From an uncultured bacterium (GTDB taxonomy: Bacteria; Bacillota_A; Clostridia; Lachnospirales; Lachnospiraceae), in NCBI GenBank assembly GCA_905215045.1, contig CAJMOO010000005.1:1-40072 (forward strand): 40,072 bases of DNA, written 5' to 3'. Position numbers and translations under genes: made by a program. The notes under the pieces are model-generated. The model had not been told where the DNA came from, did not search any database, and was given only the letters and a program-made list of their open reading frames with translations. This document shows positions 8,299-18,112 of the stretch, one piece after another; the stretch's first letter is position 1; each line of letters starts with the position of its first letter.

Positions 8299-10674
8299 TT
8301 ACAAGACTCCCCTCTTTAGATGACCTTTCGTATATTCATTCATCAGGGAGGCTCTTTCCCCTTTCTGTATAGATTCGACTGCTTTTAAGATCTCCTTAAT
8401 CTGCGTGCTGTCTTCCCTTGTAATATGGAAACGCACAACCGATGGATGTAAATCTTTTAAAATTCCCTGTTCTGCTCCGATCCATAATGGTTTTCCATTA
8501 TAAATCTCGTTGATACAGTCACTGCAACTTGTGTGTACAAAGAAATCTGCGTGATAACGGTCTTTTAATGTCAGCCATGATGGTGTCTTGTCACATCCGC
8601 ACAGATTATTCTTTACACATTGTGCGGATACCATTAATGGCTGATATCCATATAGAAATAAGTCTGCATCGGATAAATGAAGATCCATCATCTCTTTTTT
8701 GTTAAGCTCTGACGGATATGTCATACGAATCTTTCCCGGATACAACCGTTGATATTCCTTCACCGCTTCTTGATTGTATCCATACAGCATATAATCTGCG
8801 ATCAATTCTTTCTGGCATCCTTCGTCTATAAGCCATGAAAGCACTTCCAGATTCCTTATGACCAGTCCATCAATATCCTCTGAAAATAAAATTGTTTTCT
8901 TTTGTTCAAGCTCCCTCATCTGTCGTTTTCTCGCAATCTGTGGCAGCATGATATAACATCGTTTTCCCGCTGCCTTTACTTTTGCGGTAACCGCAGATGG
9001 GTCCTTCTGTCCTTTCAGTTCGATCCATGAAAGATAAATCTTGTCAACACTCTCATTCTTGCAGATGATATCTAAATGTTCAAAACTCTCCAATGAAACT
9101 GCTGTCTTTCTTCCACCTTCTTCTGGGAAATCTAAATTCTCAGTCTCACGCTTCGGTTCTTCATAGTTTCTTCTGTATTTTAAGATCTTTGCCTGATCCA
9201 TCTGTGCAAATGCTTCTTTTCTTAATTTCTTAAGCACAGATCCCGGAACAAACAGATTCTCGCCAAGTTCCACTTCCAGTGTTTCAAACTGATAATGGGT
9301 CTGCCCTGTTTTCTTAAGAAGTTTCTCAACATCCTGCATCGTTGCACCATTTTTCTGGGCTTCCTCGATCACAGGTCCTGAAACCTCCACAAAATCATCC
9401 CCGGCTTTGAGAATGAGTTTAGCACACTGATCTTTCTTAATTATGATTTTTCCCTTAAGATTTTCTTTCTTTTTCTGTTTTAATCCTTCATCGATCCGTT
9501 CAATCATCGGATGGTTCAATGTTCTTTTAATTTCCATGCCCTCATGAAGTTTTTTCATTTTTTGTCCATTTAATACAACCTTGCTTCCTGATCTAAAATC
9601 AGAAGGGCTTGTAAGTTCGACTTTTTCTTCCGGGCTGATACGGATCTGTAAGACATCTCCTTTGTGGATATCTTCTCTTGCTGTAAATGAAATCTTACCT
9701 TTCATCAGTTTGCTGATCTTTCCGACAAACAATCCCTGATGATCCGGACGTTTCATGCTCATCATGTCTTTTCCATGATATTCCTTATAATATCCACCTG
9801 TAAATCCACCTCTGTTGAATACTTCCATCAGAATCTTCATATCTTCATCTTCTACTTTATAAGGTTTGTCAGAAAGATAAAGATCTACATACTTGCGGTA
9901 AATTCTTGTAACTTCCCCAACATATCTTGGCCCTTTCATACGGCCTTCGATCTTTAAGGAATCCACTCCATGATCAAGAATCTCTGGCAGATGTTCAATC
10001 GTACAAAGATCCTTTAAACTCAGCGGATATGCGTTCTTTGTATTCTTTGCACCATCTAAATAAAATGGAAGGCGGCATGTCCCGGCACATCTTCCACGAT
10101 TCCCGCTTCGACCACCTAACATACTACTCATAAAACACTGTCCGGAATAACAGTAGCAGAGTGCTCCATGAACGAAACATTCCATATCAAGTCCTGTATC
10201 ATCCTTAATCTCTTTGATCTCTTCTAAAGATAACTCTCTTGCTGGTACAACCCTTTTTGCTCCCATCTTCTTTGCAAGTCTTGCTCCATAAACGCCTGTG
10301 ATGGTCATCTGTGTACTCGCATGAATCTCAAGATCTGGAAAATGCTCTCTGATCACTGAAACTGCTCCCAAATCCTGAACGATCACTGCATCTAATCCCT
10401 GTTCATAAAATTGTTTTAAAAAACCTGGCAGTAACGGAAGTTCCTCTTCCTTCATCAATGTATTGACAGTAAGAAACAACCGCTTTCCATATAAATGTAC
10501 ATAATCGATTGCTTCTAATAATTCTTCCTTATTAAAATTTCCTGCATAAGCTCTGGCGCCAAACATCTCACCGCCTAAATAAACGGCATCTGCTCCATTT
10601 AAAATTGCTGCTTTTAAACATTCCATGGAACCTGCCGGAGCTAATACTTCTATTGGTCTGTTCTTTGTTCTCAT
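8299..10674 (-). CDS. U32 family protein with DUF3656-like C-terminal part (RlhA-like, probable RNA hydroxylation)
   Basis: This long, 791-residue member of the U32 'peptidase' family starts with the family hallmark EVLAPAGSMECLKAAI and GADAVYLGG. It carries the cysteine cluster HGALCYCYSGQC and GRCAGTC (near 170-200), which in characterised relatives binds an iron-sulphur cluster. The long middle and C-terminal part resembles that of E. coli RlhA, which makes 5-hydroxycytidine in 23S rRNA using prephenate-dependent chemistry. By family, that activity or tRNA uridine hydroxylation (TrhP) is more likely than proteolysis. Further cysteines near 690-730 (VKNNLCGCDK, HTSCSDC) could be additional ligands. 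It lies 3 bases after ruvB and 6 before ftsW. The exact substrate is inference. Confidence 0.82.
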   Translation of the reverse strand: MRTKNRPIEVLAPAGSMECLKAAILNGADAVYLGGEMFGARAYAGNFNKEELLEAIDYVHLYGKRLFLTVNTLMKEEELPLLPGFLKQFYEQGLDAVIVQDLGAVSVIREHFPDLEIHASTQMTITGVYGARLAKKMGAKRVVPARELSLEEIKEIKDDTGLDMECFVHGALCYCYSGQCFMSSMLGGRSGNRGRCAGTCRLPFYLDGAKNTKNAYPLSLKDLCTIEHLPEILDHGVDSLKIEGRMKGPRYVGEVTRIYRKYVDLYLSDKPYKVEDEDMKILMEVFNRGGFTGGYYKEYHGKDMMSMKRPDHQGLFVGKISKLMKGKISFTAREDIHKGDVLQIRISPEEKVELTSPSDFRSGSKVVLNGQKMKKLHEGMEIKRTLNHPMIERIDEGLKQKKKENLKGKIIIKKDQCAKLILKAGDDFVEVSGPVIEEAQKNGATMQDVEKLLKKTGQTHYQFETLEVELGENLFVPGSVLKKLRKEAFAQMDQAKILKYRRNYEEPKRETENLDFPEEGGRKTAVSLESFEHLDIICKNESVDKIYLSWIELKGQKDPSAVTAKVKAAGKRCYIMLPQIARKRQMRELEQKKTILFSEDIDGLVIRNLEVLSWLIDEGCQKELIADYMLYGYNQEAVKEYQRLYPGKIRMTYPSELNKKEMMDLHLSDADLFLYGYQPLMVSAQCVKNNLCGCDKTPSWLTLKDRYHADFFVHTSCSDCINEIYNGKPLWIGAEQGILKDLHPSVVRFHITREDSTQIKEILKAVESIQKGERASLMNEYTKGHLKRGVL

Positions 10675-10677
10675 CTG

Positions 10678-11682
10678 TTATCTATCCTCTGGTATCGGTA
10701 AATGAAAATGCTCGTAAGCACTCCTTGTTACGATTCTTCCTCTTGGTGTTCTCTGGATCAGTCCATTCTGGATCAGATATGGCTCATAGACATCTTCGAT
10801 CGTTCCTGAATCTTCTCCGATTGCTGCTGCCAGCGTATCAAGTCCGACTGGTCTTCCCTCAAATGTCTCGATCATCGTCTTTAGTAAGTTGCGGTCCGTC
10901 TGGTCTAGTCCGATCGTATCAACTTCTAAATGATCCAGAGCATCTCTTGCAATCTCTAATGTAATCTGTCCATCATACTTCACCTGTGCAAAATCACGCA
11001 CACGTTTTAATAAACGGTTTGCAAGTCTTGGTGTTCCTCTTGATCTTCTTGCAATTTCTAATGCACCTTCTGGATCTATTCCGATCTCTAAGACATCTGC
11101 AGAACGTTCAATGATCGTCTGCAATTCCTCGCTGTTGTAGAAATTCAATCGGTTCACAACTCCAAATCGATCTCTTAATGGTGCTGTTAACATTCCTGCT
11201 CTTGTTGTTGCTCCGACTAATGTAAATCTTGGAAGTTCCAGACGAATCGATCTTGCCGCCTGTCCTTTTCCTACTAAAATATCGATCGCATAATCTTCCA
11301 TTGCAGGATATAAAACTTCCTCTACCTGACGATTCAAACGATGAATCTCGTCAATAAATAAAACGTCTCCTTCCTGCAGATTATTAAGAATTGCCGCAAT
11401 CTCTCCTGGTTTCTCGATCGCAGGACCGCTTGTCACTTTCAAATGAACACCCATCTCATTCGCAACGATTCCTGCAAGTGTCGTCTTTCCAAGTCCCGGA
11501 GGCCCGTAAAACAGTACATGATCCAGAGATTCTCCTCTGCTCTTTGCTGCCTCGATAAAAATCTTTAGATTCTCTTTCACTTTCTCCTGTCCGATGTAAT
11601 CACTCAACATCTGTGGGCGCAGATGATTTTCAATTTTGATATCTTCTTCCACAAGTTCTGTGGAAATCATTCTGTTTTGCAT
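10678..11682 (-). CDS. ruvB: Holliday junction branch migration ATPase RuvB
   Basis: This 334-residue AAA+ motor drives branch migration of Holliday junctions with RuvA during recombination and replication-fork repair. Walker A (GPPGLGKTT), Walker B (FIDEIHRL), sensor 1 (GATTRAG) and the arginine-containing PLRDRFG are all present, followed by the small lid domain and a C-terminal winged helix (from about 255, ending RTPRGRIVT). Length and motifs are standard for RuvB. The ATG at 11682 has a GAGGG ribosome site and lies 14 bases after ruvA. ruvC is not next to it, which is normal for Firmicutes, where RecU does that job. Confidence 0.98.
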   Translation of the reverse strand: MQNRMISTELVEEDIKIENHLRPQMLSDYIGQEKVKENLKIFIEAAKSRGESLDHVLFYGPPGLGKTTLAGIVANEMGVHLKVTSGPAIEKPGEIAAILNNLQEGDVLFIDEIHRLNRQVEEVLYPAMEDYAIDILVGKGQAARSIRLELPRFTLVGATTRAGMLTAPLRDRFGVVNRLNFYNSEELQTIIERSADVLEIGIDPEGALEIARRSRGTPRLANRLLKRVRDFAQVKYDGQITLEIARDALDHLEVDTIGLDQTDRNLLKTMIETFEGRPVGLDTLAAAIGEDSGTIEDVYEPYLIQNGLIQRTPRGRIVTRSAYEHFHLPIPEDR

Positions 11683-11696
11683 AATTACCCTCTATC

Positions 11697-12302
11697 TTAT
11701 ATCATGATATTCTTAAGTGCTTTCTTAAGCAGTTCTTCTGGTGCAAGATCTGCTGCACCCTCGACCTTGTTGACTGCGATTGCTGCTTCACTCTTTGAAT
11801 ATCCAAGACTTACCAGTCCTTCGATCGTGATCATCACAGAATCACTGCTGTCTGACGTTGTATCAAAGATTTCTGCTCCCACACCATCTTCTTCTAATTC
11901 ATCAAAGCTTAATTTATCTTTTAATTCCAGAATCAGCTTCTTCGCACCCTTTGGTCCTAATCCCGGTGTCTTTGAAATTGTCTTGACATCTTCACTGATC
12001 ACTGCCATCTTAAGTTCGTAAACAGATAATGTTGACAGCACTGATAATCCAACCTTCGGTCCGATTCCGTTCACCCCGATCAGAAGTTCAAATGCTTCTT
12101 TCTCTTCCTTCGATAAAAAACCAAACAGACTTACATCATCTTCTCTTACGTGCATATGGGTATAAATCTTGATTTCCTGTCCGATCTTTGGAAATGCTTC
12201 TCCTCTCATCGGTACCATCATCTGGTATCCAATGCCCTGATTATCTACAACCACCATACCCGGTGACATATCTTCTAATGTTCCTTTTATATATGAAATC
12301 AA
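11697..12302 (-). CDS. ruvA: Holliday junction DNA helicase subunit RuvA
   Basis: This 201-residue protein binds four-way DNA junctions as a tetramer and loads RuvB. It has the N-terminal OB-fold (MISYIKGTLEDMSPG), two helix-hairpin-helix motifs (LLIGVNGIGPKVG near 71-83 and ISKTPGLGPKGAKK near 106-119), a flexible acidic linker (134-150) and the RuvB-binding domain III at the end (SLGYSKSEAAIAV). The start codon is TTG at 12302 with AGGAGG eight bases upstream, so the non-ATG start is well supported. It is the first gene of an operon continuing through ruvB, the U32 gene, ftsW and pbpA. Confidence 0.97.
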   Translation of the reverse strand: MISYIKGTLEDMSPGMVVVDNQGIGYQMMVPMRGEAFPKIGQEIKIYTHMHVREDDVSLFGFLSKEEKEAFELLIGVNGIGPKVGLSVLSTLSVYELKMAVISEDVKTISKTPGLGPKGAKKLILELKDKLSFDELEEDGVGAEIFDTTSDSSDSVMITIEGLVSLGYSKSEAAIAVNKVEGAADLAPEELLKKALKNIMI

Positions 12303-12345
12303 AATGATTTCCTCCTTAATTCTGTCCTTTTTCCATTTGTTTCGT

Positions 12346-12374
12346 ATTATACCCTATCAGACGATAACAGTCTA
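12346..12374 (-). promoter_or_regulatory. Promoter of the ruvAB operon
   Basis: On the minus strand TAGACT (12369-12374) and TATAAT (12346-12351) are 17 bases apart, giving a leader of about 37 bases before the ruvA TTG. I see no SOS box (GAAC-N4-GTTC type) overlapping it, so LexA control is not supported by sequence. Confidence 0.7.
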
Positions 12375-12443
12375 GTCTATCGGCGCAGAATTCACAAATA
12401 AATCGTACATATGTTCTTGCTTTTGATTTATTTTTCCACTTCA

Positions 12444-12472
12444 TTGCAAATAAAACAAACAGCCGATATAAT
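12444..12472 (+). promoter_or_regulatory. Promoter of the YprB-like nuclease gene
   Basis: TTGCAA (12444-12449) and a perfect TATAAT (12467-12472) are 17 bases apart on the plus strand, about 40 bases before the ATG at 12512. It is divergent from the ruvA promoter with about 70 bases between the two -35 boxes. The rest of this 209-base gap shows no other structure. Confidence 0.75.
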
Positions 12473-12511
12473 AAATCTACGGATAACATTTTGTTCGCAG
12501 AAAGGATTTTT

Positions 12512-13438
12512 ATGGAACATAAACAACAACCTTTATTTTTTGATATAGAAACAACCGGACTTAGTGCTGACATCTCAGCAATTACACTGATTGGATGCTG
12601 TGATATGGACGGAAATATTACTCAATGGTTTAATGAAGACGGCTTTTCCCAGAAACAGATTTTATCTGATTTTCTCACGTTTATTAAATCTTATGACACT
12701 CTTATTACATTTAACGGAAAAACTTTTGATCTGCCTTTTTTATCCAGCAAAATTAAAGAGTTCAAACTCAATGCATCTTTTGACCGCTATGAACATCTTG
12801 ACCTTTATCAGATTTTGAAACCTTATAAAAATCTGTGGGGATTAAAAAATTTTCGCCAAAAAAATCTGGAAGAATATTTAGGTTTTCATCGTACTGACAA
12901 GTTATCTGGCAAAAAACTGATTAAAACTTATCAGAACTACCTTGAAAAAGGGGATACAAAAGATAAAGAAGCTGTGCTTTTACATAACAGAGAAGATCTC
13001 CTTGGTCTTCGTAATATTTATTCTCTGATGAGTTATCCAGCCTTACTTGATGGAAAATTTACTTTATCATCCTTTTCGATTGAAAATGATGAATTCACTG
13101 CATCTCTTAATCTGGAGCATCAAATTCCTGTTTGCTGTAATTATGAGAAATCTGGTATCAGCCTATTCCTTGAACATTCGACAGCTGTGCTTACATGTCC
13201 TTTAGAAGGCGGACATTTGAAACATTATCACAGAGACTATAAAAATTATTATTATCTTCCTATGGAGGATCTTGTCATTCATAAAAGTATGAAGTCTTTC
13301 GTGGATACCTCCAGTCTTGTTCGTGCGGATAAAGACAATTGTTATTCTAAATTTGTTCCGGGGGATAATTTTTTATCTAATGAAGATGATGTACTTGGTT
13401 TTTGCAGTGATATGATCTATTATCTTTTATCCAAATAA
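12512..13438 (+). CDS. YprB-like 3'-5' exonuclease with RNase H-like (DEDD) fold
   Basis: This 308-residue protein opens with the DEDD exonuclease motif FDIETTG (D11, E13). It continues with TFNGKTFDLPFL (D73) and HNREDLLGL (H158, D162), so all four metal-binding acids are present. It matches the Pfam RNase H_2 / YprB group, thought to act as 3'-5' exonucleases on DNA or RNA. About 140 C-terminal residues after the nuclease fold look like a beta-rich extra domain that I do not recognise. A longer frame begins at a TTG at 12491, but the ATG at 12512 has AAAGGA at the right spacing and places the motif where it usually sits. It is alone on the plus strand with its own promoter and a shared terminator. 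Confidence 0.82.
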   Translation: MEHKQQPLFFDIETTGLSADISAITLIGCCDMDGNITQWFNEDGFSQKQILSDFLTFIKSYDTLITFNGKTFDLPFLSSKIKEFKLNASFDRYEHLDLYQILKPYKNLWGLKNFRQKNLEEYLGFHRTDKLSGKKLIKTYQNYLEKGDTKDKEAVLLHNREDLLGLRNIYSLMSYPALLDGKFTLSSFSIENDEFTASLNLEHQIPVCCNYEKSGISLFLEHSTAVLTCPLEGGHLKHYHRDYKNYYYLPMEDLVIHKSMKSFVDTSSLVRADKDNCYSKFVPGDNFLSNEDDVLGFCSDMIYYLLSK

Positions 13439-13444
13439 GCAGAA

Positions 13445-13485
13445 AAAATTCCTCAGTCCAGATTTTATCTGATCTGAGGAATTTT
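13445..13485. terminator. Bidirectional terminator between convergent genes
   Basis: A perfect 12-bp stem (AAAATTCCTCAG at 13445-13456 with its complement at 13474-13485) has an inner small stem and T-rich ends on both strands. It lies 7 bases after the nuclease stop and about 80 bases beyond the PHP gene stop, so it can end transcription from both sides. Confidence 0.85.
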
Positions 13486-13563
13486 ATTATGCTCTCTATT
13501 TTACAGTCACTTTTACCTTTTTCACACATCCATTTCTTGCATATAGACTGCCTGTCAAACATC

Positions 13564-14307
13564 CTAAGGTCTTCCTATCTTCCTGATCTCGCGATGTTTC
13601 AAAATCTCCTGTTTTAATAAATCAACAGAACGGTTCACAACCAATTCTTCAGGGAAATTCATCTCTTTCAATAAAACTTCCACATGATCAAACACCCCTA
13701 CCGCCGTTGATATATGAGAATCTGTATCTGCAACTACTAAAACATTCTTTTCTTCACATAGCCGAAGCATGATCTGTAAATTCTCCCATGCATTCACTCT
13801 TGATGACAGACAATCCAAAGAACTATTATTAATCTCTAGCAATGTATGATTTTCTTTTGCTGCATCAACTATTGTTTCGTAATCAATTGGGATTCTTGCA
13901 TCATCTGGATGGCTGATAATGTCGATCATTGGGTTTTCAATTGCTTTTACATATGCTTGTGTATTCTGTGCAACACTTCCTATTTCATAACATGGTGTAT
14001 GGATTCCAGCAATTCGAATATCTAAAGTTTTCTCAATCAACTCTGCATCCATACTGAGACTTCCATCATAATCTATGATATTAATTTCTGAACCAAACAT
14101 CAGATCAATTCCATACATCTTTCTTGGAATGATTCTCATATTATGAAAATATATCTCATCACATGTCCCAGGAATCCCCTTTGCATGTTCTGTAATTCCT
14201 AAAAGCTCAAGTCCTTTATCTGCTGCTGCCTTTGCCATTTCTTGAACTGTTGAATAAGCATGTCCACTGGCAATTGTATGTGTATGTAGATCAAATTTAA
14301 ATTCCAT
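13564..14307 (-). CDS. PHP-domain phosphatase (YcdX-like)
   Basis: This 247-residue protein has the polymerase-and-histidinol-phosphatase fold. DLHTHTIASGHAYST at its start gives D6, H8 and H10; ITEHAKGIPG, EINIIDYDG, IAGIHTPCY, IISHPDD and DTDSH supply the further histidines and acids of the three-metal site. The set and spacing match the YcdX family of zinc- or manganese-dependent phosphatases. The natural substrate is not known, and histidinol phosphatase (HisK) is a less likely alternative because no his genes are nearby. Length is typical. It is a single-gene unit with TATAAT at 14344-14349 on the minus strand and a convergent terminator after it. Confidence 0.88.
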   Translation of the reverse strand: MEFKFDLHTHTIASGHAYSTVQEMAKAAADKGLELLGITEHAKGIPGTCDEIYFHNMRIIPRKMYGIDLMFGSEINIIDYDGSLSMDAELIEKTLDIRIAGIHTPCYEIGSVAQNTQAYVKAIENPMIDIISHPDDARIPIDYETIVDAAKENHTLLEINNSSLDCLSSRVNAWENLQIMLRLCEEKNVLVVADTDSHISTAVGVFDHVEVLLKEMNFPEELVVNRSVDLLKQEILKHREIRKIGRP

Positions 14308-14343
14308 ATTACTAAAACCTCACTTTGTACTCCTTTTTATTCC

Positions 14344-14349
14344 ATTATA
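14344..14349 (-). promoter_or_regulatory. -10 box of the PHP gene
   Basis: A perfect TATAAT on the minus strand lies 36 bases before the start codon. The matching -35 position holds TTTCGA, a poor match, so promoter strength is uncertain. The valS terminator lies just upstream. Confidence 0.5.
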
Positions 14350-14382
14350 CGACAAAATTTTATATTTCGAAAGTATTGCTGT

Positions 14383-14426
14383 AAAAAGCAAGAGAAAGGA
14401 TCAAAAGATTCTTTCTCTTGCTTTTT
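14383..14426. terminator. Terminator after valS
   Basis: A perfect 16-bp stem (14383-14398 with 14411-14426, core GCAAGAGAAAG) extends by four more pairs to a 4-base AAAA loop. It is followed on the minus strand by a T run. It begins 18 bases after the valS stop codon and ends the long operon that starts at 23058. It has T-rich ends on both strands. Confidence 0.88.
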
Positions 14427-14444
14427 TACTTTATTTATAGATCA

Positions 14445-17084
14445 TTATGAAATTCTTGTGATCTGCTCTTTTACCTGCTCTAACATCTGCTGATATTTTG
14501 CAAGTTTGTCTTTTTCTTCCTGAACTTTTGCTTCTGGTGCTTTGCTTACGAATCTTTCATTTCCAAGCATTCCTTCACAACGTTTGATCTCTCCTGTCAG
14601 ACGTTTCTCTTCTTTTGCAAGACGTTCTTTTTCTTTCTCAATATCAACTAACTCTGCAAATGGCATGTAAATAACTGCTCCTGCGATCACTGTTGATACA
14701 GCATCGTCTCCGATTCCGTCTTTGTTATCCTGGATGATAACTTCACTTGCATATCCAAGTGTTGCAAAGAATACTTTACCCTGTTCAAAGATATCTCGGA
14801 TCTCTGCGTCTTCAGATACTACATAAACCTGTGCTTTCTTCTTAGGAGATACGTTCATCTCTGCACGAACATTACGGATTCCTCTGACTGCTTCTTTGAT
14901 CGTCTCTACTGCCTTCTCGTCAGCTTTAAAGTTCCATTCTTCTTTAAAGACTGGCCAGTTTGCTAACATAATGGATTCTTCATCTGTTAAGTTGCAGTAA
15001 ATCTCTTCTGTGATAAATGGCATATATGGATGTAACAGTTTTAATGCTTCTGTTAAAACTGTATTTAATGTCCAGAGTGCTGCTGCCTTTGTCTGGTCTT
15101 CGTCATTATAAAGACGAGGTTTTACCATCTCGATATACCAGTCACAGAATTCTTCCCATAAGAAGTCATTTAATTTCTGAACTGCGATTCCAAGTTCGTA
15201 TTTCTCCATGTTGTCTGTGACATCTTTGGCAAGTGTATTTAATTTGGATAAGATCCATTTATCTGCACTTGTCAGATCTTCTAATTTGACGTCAGAGAAA
15301 TCTGCCTGCTCTAGATTCATCATAATGAAACGAGATGCGTTCCAGATCTTGTTTGCAAAGTTACGGCTTGCGATAACACGTTTTTCTGTGTAACGCATGT
15401 CATTTCCAGGAGCGTTTCCTGTGATCAGTGTAAATCTTAAGGCATCTGCACCATACTGTGCGATGACATCTAATGGGTTGATACCATTTCCAAGAGATTT
15501 ACTCATCTTACGTCCCTGTTCGTCACGGACTAATCCATGGATCAGTACTGTGTTAAATGGACTCTTTCCTGTCTGCTCATATCCTGAGAATACCATTCTG
15601 ACTACCCAGAAGAAGATGATATCATATCCTGTTACCAGTGTGTTTGTAGGATAGAAGTAATCTAATTCTTTTGTCTTCTCTGGCCATCCAAGTGTTGAGA
15701 AAGGCCAAAGAGCTGAGCTGAACCATGTATCTAATGTATCTTCATCCTGTGTAAAATGTTTGCATCCGCACTTAGGGCAAACTTCTGGTGTTTCTCTTGC
15801 TACAACAACTTCTCCACATTCATCACAGTAGTATGCTGGAATTCTGTGTCCCCACCATAACTGTCTGGAAATACACCAGTCACGGATGTTTTCTAACCAG
15901 TGAAGGTATGTCTTTGTATAACGTTCTGGTACGAATTTAAGATCTCCATTCTTAACAGCTTCGATCGCTGGTTTGGCAAGTTCGTCCATCTTTACAAACC
16001 ACTGTGGTTTGATCATAGGCTCTACAGTTGTTCCGCAGCGGTCATGTGTTCCTACGTTATGTTCATGTTCTTTGATCTTAACTAAATATCCCTGTTCTTC
16101 TAAGTCAGCAACGATTGCCTTTCTTGCTTCATAACGGTCCATACCTTCGTATTTACCACCATTTTTATTGATCGTTGCATCGTCATTTAAGATATTGATC
16201 TCTGGAAGATCGTGGCGTTTTCCAACTTCAAAGTCATTTGGATCGTGTGCTGGTGTGATCTTAACGGCACCTGTTCCAAACTCGCGGTCTACATATTCAT
16301 CTGCTACAACTGGAATCTGACGGTTGCATAATGGCAATTCTAACATCTTGCCAACTAAGTGTGTATATCTTTCATCATCTGGATGAACTGCAACTGCAGA
16401 GTCTCCTAATAATGTCTCTGGACGTGTTGTAGCGATCTCTACATATTCACCTTCGCTTCCAACGACTGGATATTTGATGTGCCAGAAATGTCCTGCCTGA
16501 TCTTCGTATTCTACTTCTGCATCAGAAATGGATGTCTGGCAGACTGGACACCAGTTAATGATTCTTGATCCACGGTAGATATAACCTTTTTCATATAATT
16601 TAATGAAAACTTCTTTGACTGCTTCAGAGCATCCTTCATCCATTGTGAATCTCTCACGATCCCAGTCACAGGAAGATCCAAGTTTCTTCATCTGTTCAAT
16701 GATCGTTCCGCCGTATTCTTCTTTCCATTCCCAGGCACGCTCTAAGAATTTCTCTCTTCCAAGATCTTCTTTCTCGATTCCTTCTTCTTTGAGTGCGTTG
16801 ATGATTTTTACTTCTGTTGCAATACTTGCATGGTCTGTTCCTGGTACCCATAATGCATTGTATCCCTGCATCTTTTTAAAACGGATCAGGATATCCTGAA
16901 GTGTCTCATCTAACGCATGTCCCATATGAAGTTTTCCTGTGATATTTGGAGGTGGGATTACGATCGTATATGGTTGTTTTGTCTCATCTACTTCGGCATG
17001 GAAATATTTGTTATCCAGCCATTTCTGATACAGGCGTTCTTCAATCGCACCTGGATCATACGTTGTTTCTAATTCTTTCTTCAT
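14445..17084 (-). CDS. valS: Valine--tRNA ligase
   Basis: This 879-residue class I aminoacyl-tRNA synthetase charges tRNA-Val and edits mis-activated threonine. The HIGH motif is HMGH at 53-56 and the KMSKS motif is at 526-530. Between them lie the CP1 editing domain (with [15 protein letters not shown] near 219-233 and the GTH motif near 345) and a zinc-like CxxC cluster at 420-440. The anticodon-binding domain follows, and the C-terminus is a coiled-coil arm of about 70 charged residues ([14 protein letters not shown]), diagnostic of ValRS rather than IleRS or LeuRS. It follows the membrane-hairpin gene by 11 bases with a good AGGAG site, so it is the last gene of an operon headed by four uncharacterised genes. 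I see no T-box leader before it. Confidence 0.98.
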   Translation of the reverse strand: MKKELETTYDPGAIEERLYQKWLDNKYFHAEVDETKQPYTIVIPPPNITGKLHMGHALDETLQDILIRFKKMQGYNALWVPGTDHASIATEVKIINALKEEGIEKEDLGREKFLERAWEWKEEYGGTIIEQMKKLGSSCDWDRERFTMDEGCSEAVKEVFIKLYEKGYIYRGSRIINWCPVCQTSISDAEVEYEDQAGHFWHIKYPVVGSEGEYVEIATTRPETLLGDSAVAVHPDDERYTHLVGKMLELPLCNRQIPVVADEYVDREFGTGAVKITPAHDPNDFEVGKRHDLPEINILNDDATINKNGGKYEGMDRYEARKAIVADLEEQGYLVKIKEHEHNVGTHDRCGTTVEPMIKPQWFVKMDELAKPAIEAVKNGDLKFVPERYTKTYLHWLENIRDWCISRQLWWGHRIPAYYCDECGEVVVARETPEVCPKCGCKHFTQDEDTLDTWFSSALWPFSTLGWPEKTKELDYFYPTNTLVTGYDIIFFWVVRMVFSGYEQTGKSPFNTVLIHGLVRDEQGRKMSKSLGNGINPLDVIAQYGADALRFTLITGNAPGNDMRYTEKRVIASRNFANKIWNASRFIMMNLEQADFSDVKLEDLTSADKWILSKLNTLAKDVTDNMEKYELGIAVQKLNDFLWEEFCDWYIEMVKPRLYNDEDQTKAAALWTLNTVLTEALKLLHPYMPFITEEIYCNLTDEESIMLANWPVFKEEWNFKADEKAVETIKEAVRGIRNVRAEMNVSPKKKAQVYVVSEDAEIRDIFEQGKVFFATLGYASEVIIQDNKDGIGDDAVSTVIAGAVIYMPFAELVDIEKEKERLAKEEKRLTGEIKRCEGMLGNERFVSKAPEAKVQEEKDKLAKYQQMLEQVKEQITRIS

Positions 17085-17095
17085 CTCTAAACTCC

Positions 17096-18112
17096 TTATT
17101 CTATAGTTTCAGAATCTGTTTGTTCACCGATTCCTTCTAAAATCTGCTCATGCCGGATCAGTTCCTTGCTACATATATCTTTTCTCTGATTTAATGCATT
17201 CAGGTAATCCCTTCGTTTGATCAGATCATATAAAACCTTTGGATGATACATCCAGAATCCAGATGTCTTCCACTGGTTCTTGTCTAATAATTGTTCCAGA
17301 TCAGCAGATGCCTCAAGGATCGCATCACTAAATCTTAATCTGGCTGACACTTTACCACAAAAATCAAATAATTTCCACTGTTCTGGTGAAATATATGAAA
17401 AGACATTTTCAAATTTCTCGTAGTAAAATTTCAGATCATTTCCAATCTCCCTTTTGTCATCTTCCAGACGTCGGCCTGTATGACCTTTGTGGGTAACCAT
17501 CATCTCTAACAGTTTTAACTGGTCAGAAGCTTTCTTGTGTGACTGAAATAAGATCAGCAGGAATAATACCACGATCACTGCCGCACACGCAAGCTGCCAT
17601 GCATACTGCTTGACTGGCACTGTAAAATGATACAGATAAAATCCTGTCACACAAACAGCCGCAACAGCCATTAAGAAAAAGGAAATCAGTATTGCTTTCT
17701 TGTTCTTCTTCTTTTCATAAACTGAGGCAATCCTGCCGTCCATGGAAATCTCTTCTTCATTGGCACGTGCAAGTTCTTTTTCGAGCTGTTTTTGTTCTCC
17801 TTCCAGTGAATTAATGGAATTGATTCCTGTTTTTAATTCTTCTTCGCGTTCCCATAGATCAAAGAACTCTTCATCACTGACTCGTCCTTCACAAACATCA
17901 TAGAATTCTCTTGCAAATGCCCGGTAATAAGCCCTTGCTTTTTCTTCTACTTCTGTTTTCGCATCAAAATCTTTCTGATCCAGCTTTCTAAGATCACTGA
18001 TCTGTTCATCAATCTTATCAATCTCTGATTCATATAATTCCACAAGGCGTTTCTCTATGGTGATCTCACTGTCATTCAACAGGTCATTAGATAATCTCTG
18101 CTTTGTATTCAT
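17096..18112 (-). CDS. Uncharacterised protein with coiled coil and two-helix membrane hairpin
   Basis: I do not recognise this 338-residue protein. About 135 highly charged, helical residues at the N-terminus (with coiled-coil-like heptads near 20-60 and 100-125) are followed by two hydrophobic segments (about 140-161 and 172-190). A loop of roughly ten residues separates them, and a charged, helical C-terminal part of about 150 residues follows. Lysine-rich flanks (EKKKNKK before the first, SHKK after the second) predict that both ends are in the cytoplasm, with the hairpin as anchor. It overlaps the end of the TPR-like gene by 26 bases and precedes valS by 11. Working idea: the membrane anchor of the four-gene set. 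This is inference from topology and context. Confidence 0.75.
   Translation of the reverse strand: MNTKQRLSNDLLNDSEITIEKRLVELYESEIDKIDEQISDLRKLDQKDFDAKTEVEEKARAYYRAFAREFYDVCEGRVSDEEFFDLWEREEELKTGINSINSLEGEQKQLEKELARANEEEISMDGRIASVYEKKKNKKAILISFFLMAVAAVCVTGFYLYHFTVPVKQYAWQLACAAVIVVLFLLILFQSHKKASDQLKLLEMMVTHKGHTGRRLEDDKREIGNDLKFYYEKFENVFSYISPEQWKLFDFCGKVSARLRFSDAILEASADLEQLLDKNQWKTSGFWMYHPKVLYDLIKRRDYLNALNQRKDICSKELIRHEQILEGIGEQTDSETIE

Noticed and set aside
12375..12443. SOS operator between ruvA and the nuclease
   Set aside because: No GAAC-N4-GTTC-type site could be found by eye near either promoter.
12316..12573. 85-codon minus-strand frame upstream of ruvA
   Set aside because: It covers the ruvA promoter and the start of the plus-strand nuclease, has no ribosome site, and its sequence looks like antisense translation.
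13377..13562. 61-codon minus-strand frame between the nuclease and the PHP gene
   Set aside because: It runs through the bidirectional terminator and into the nuclease's end; no family resemblance.
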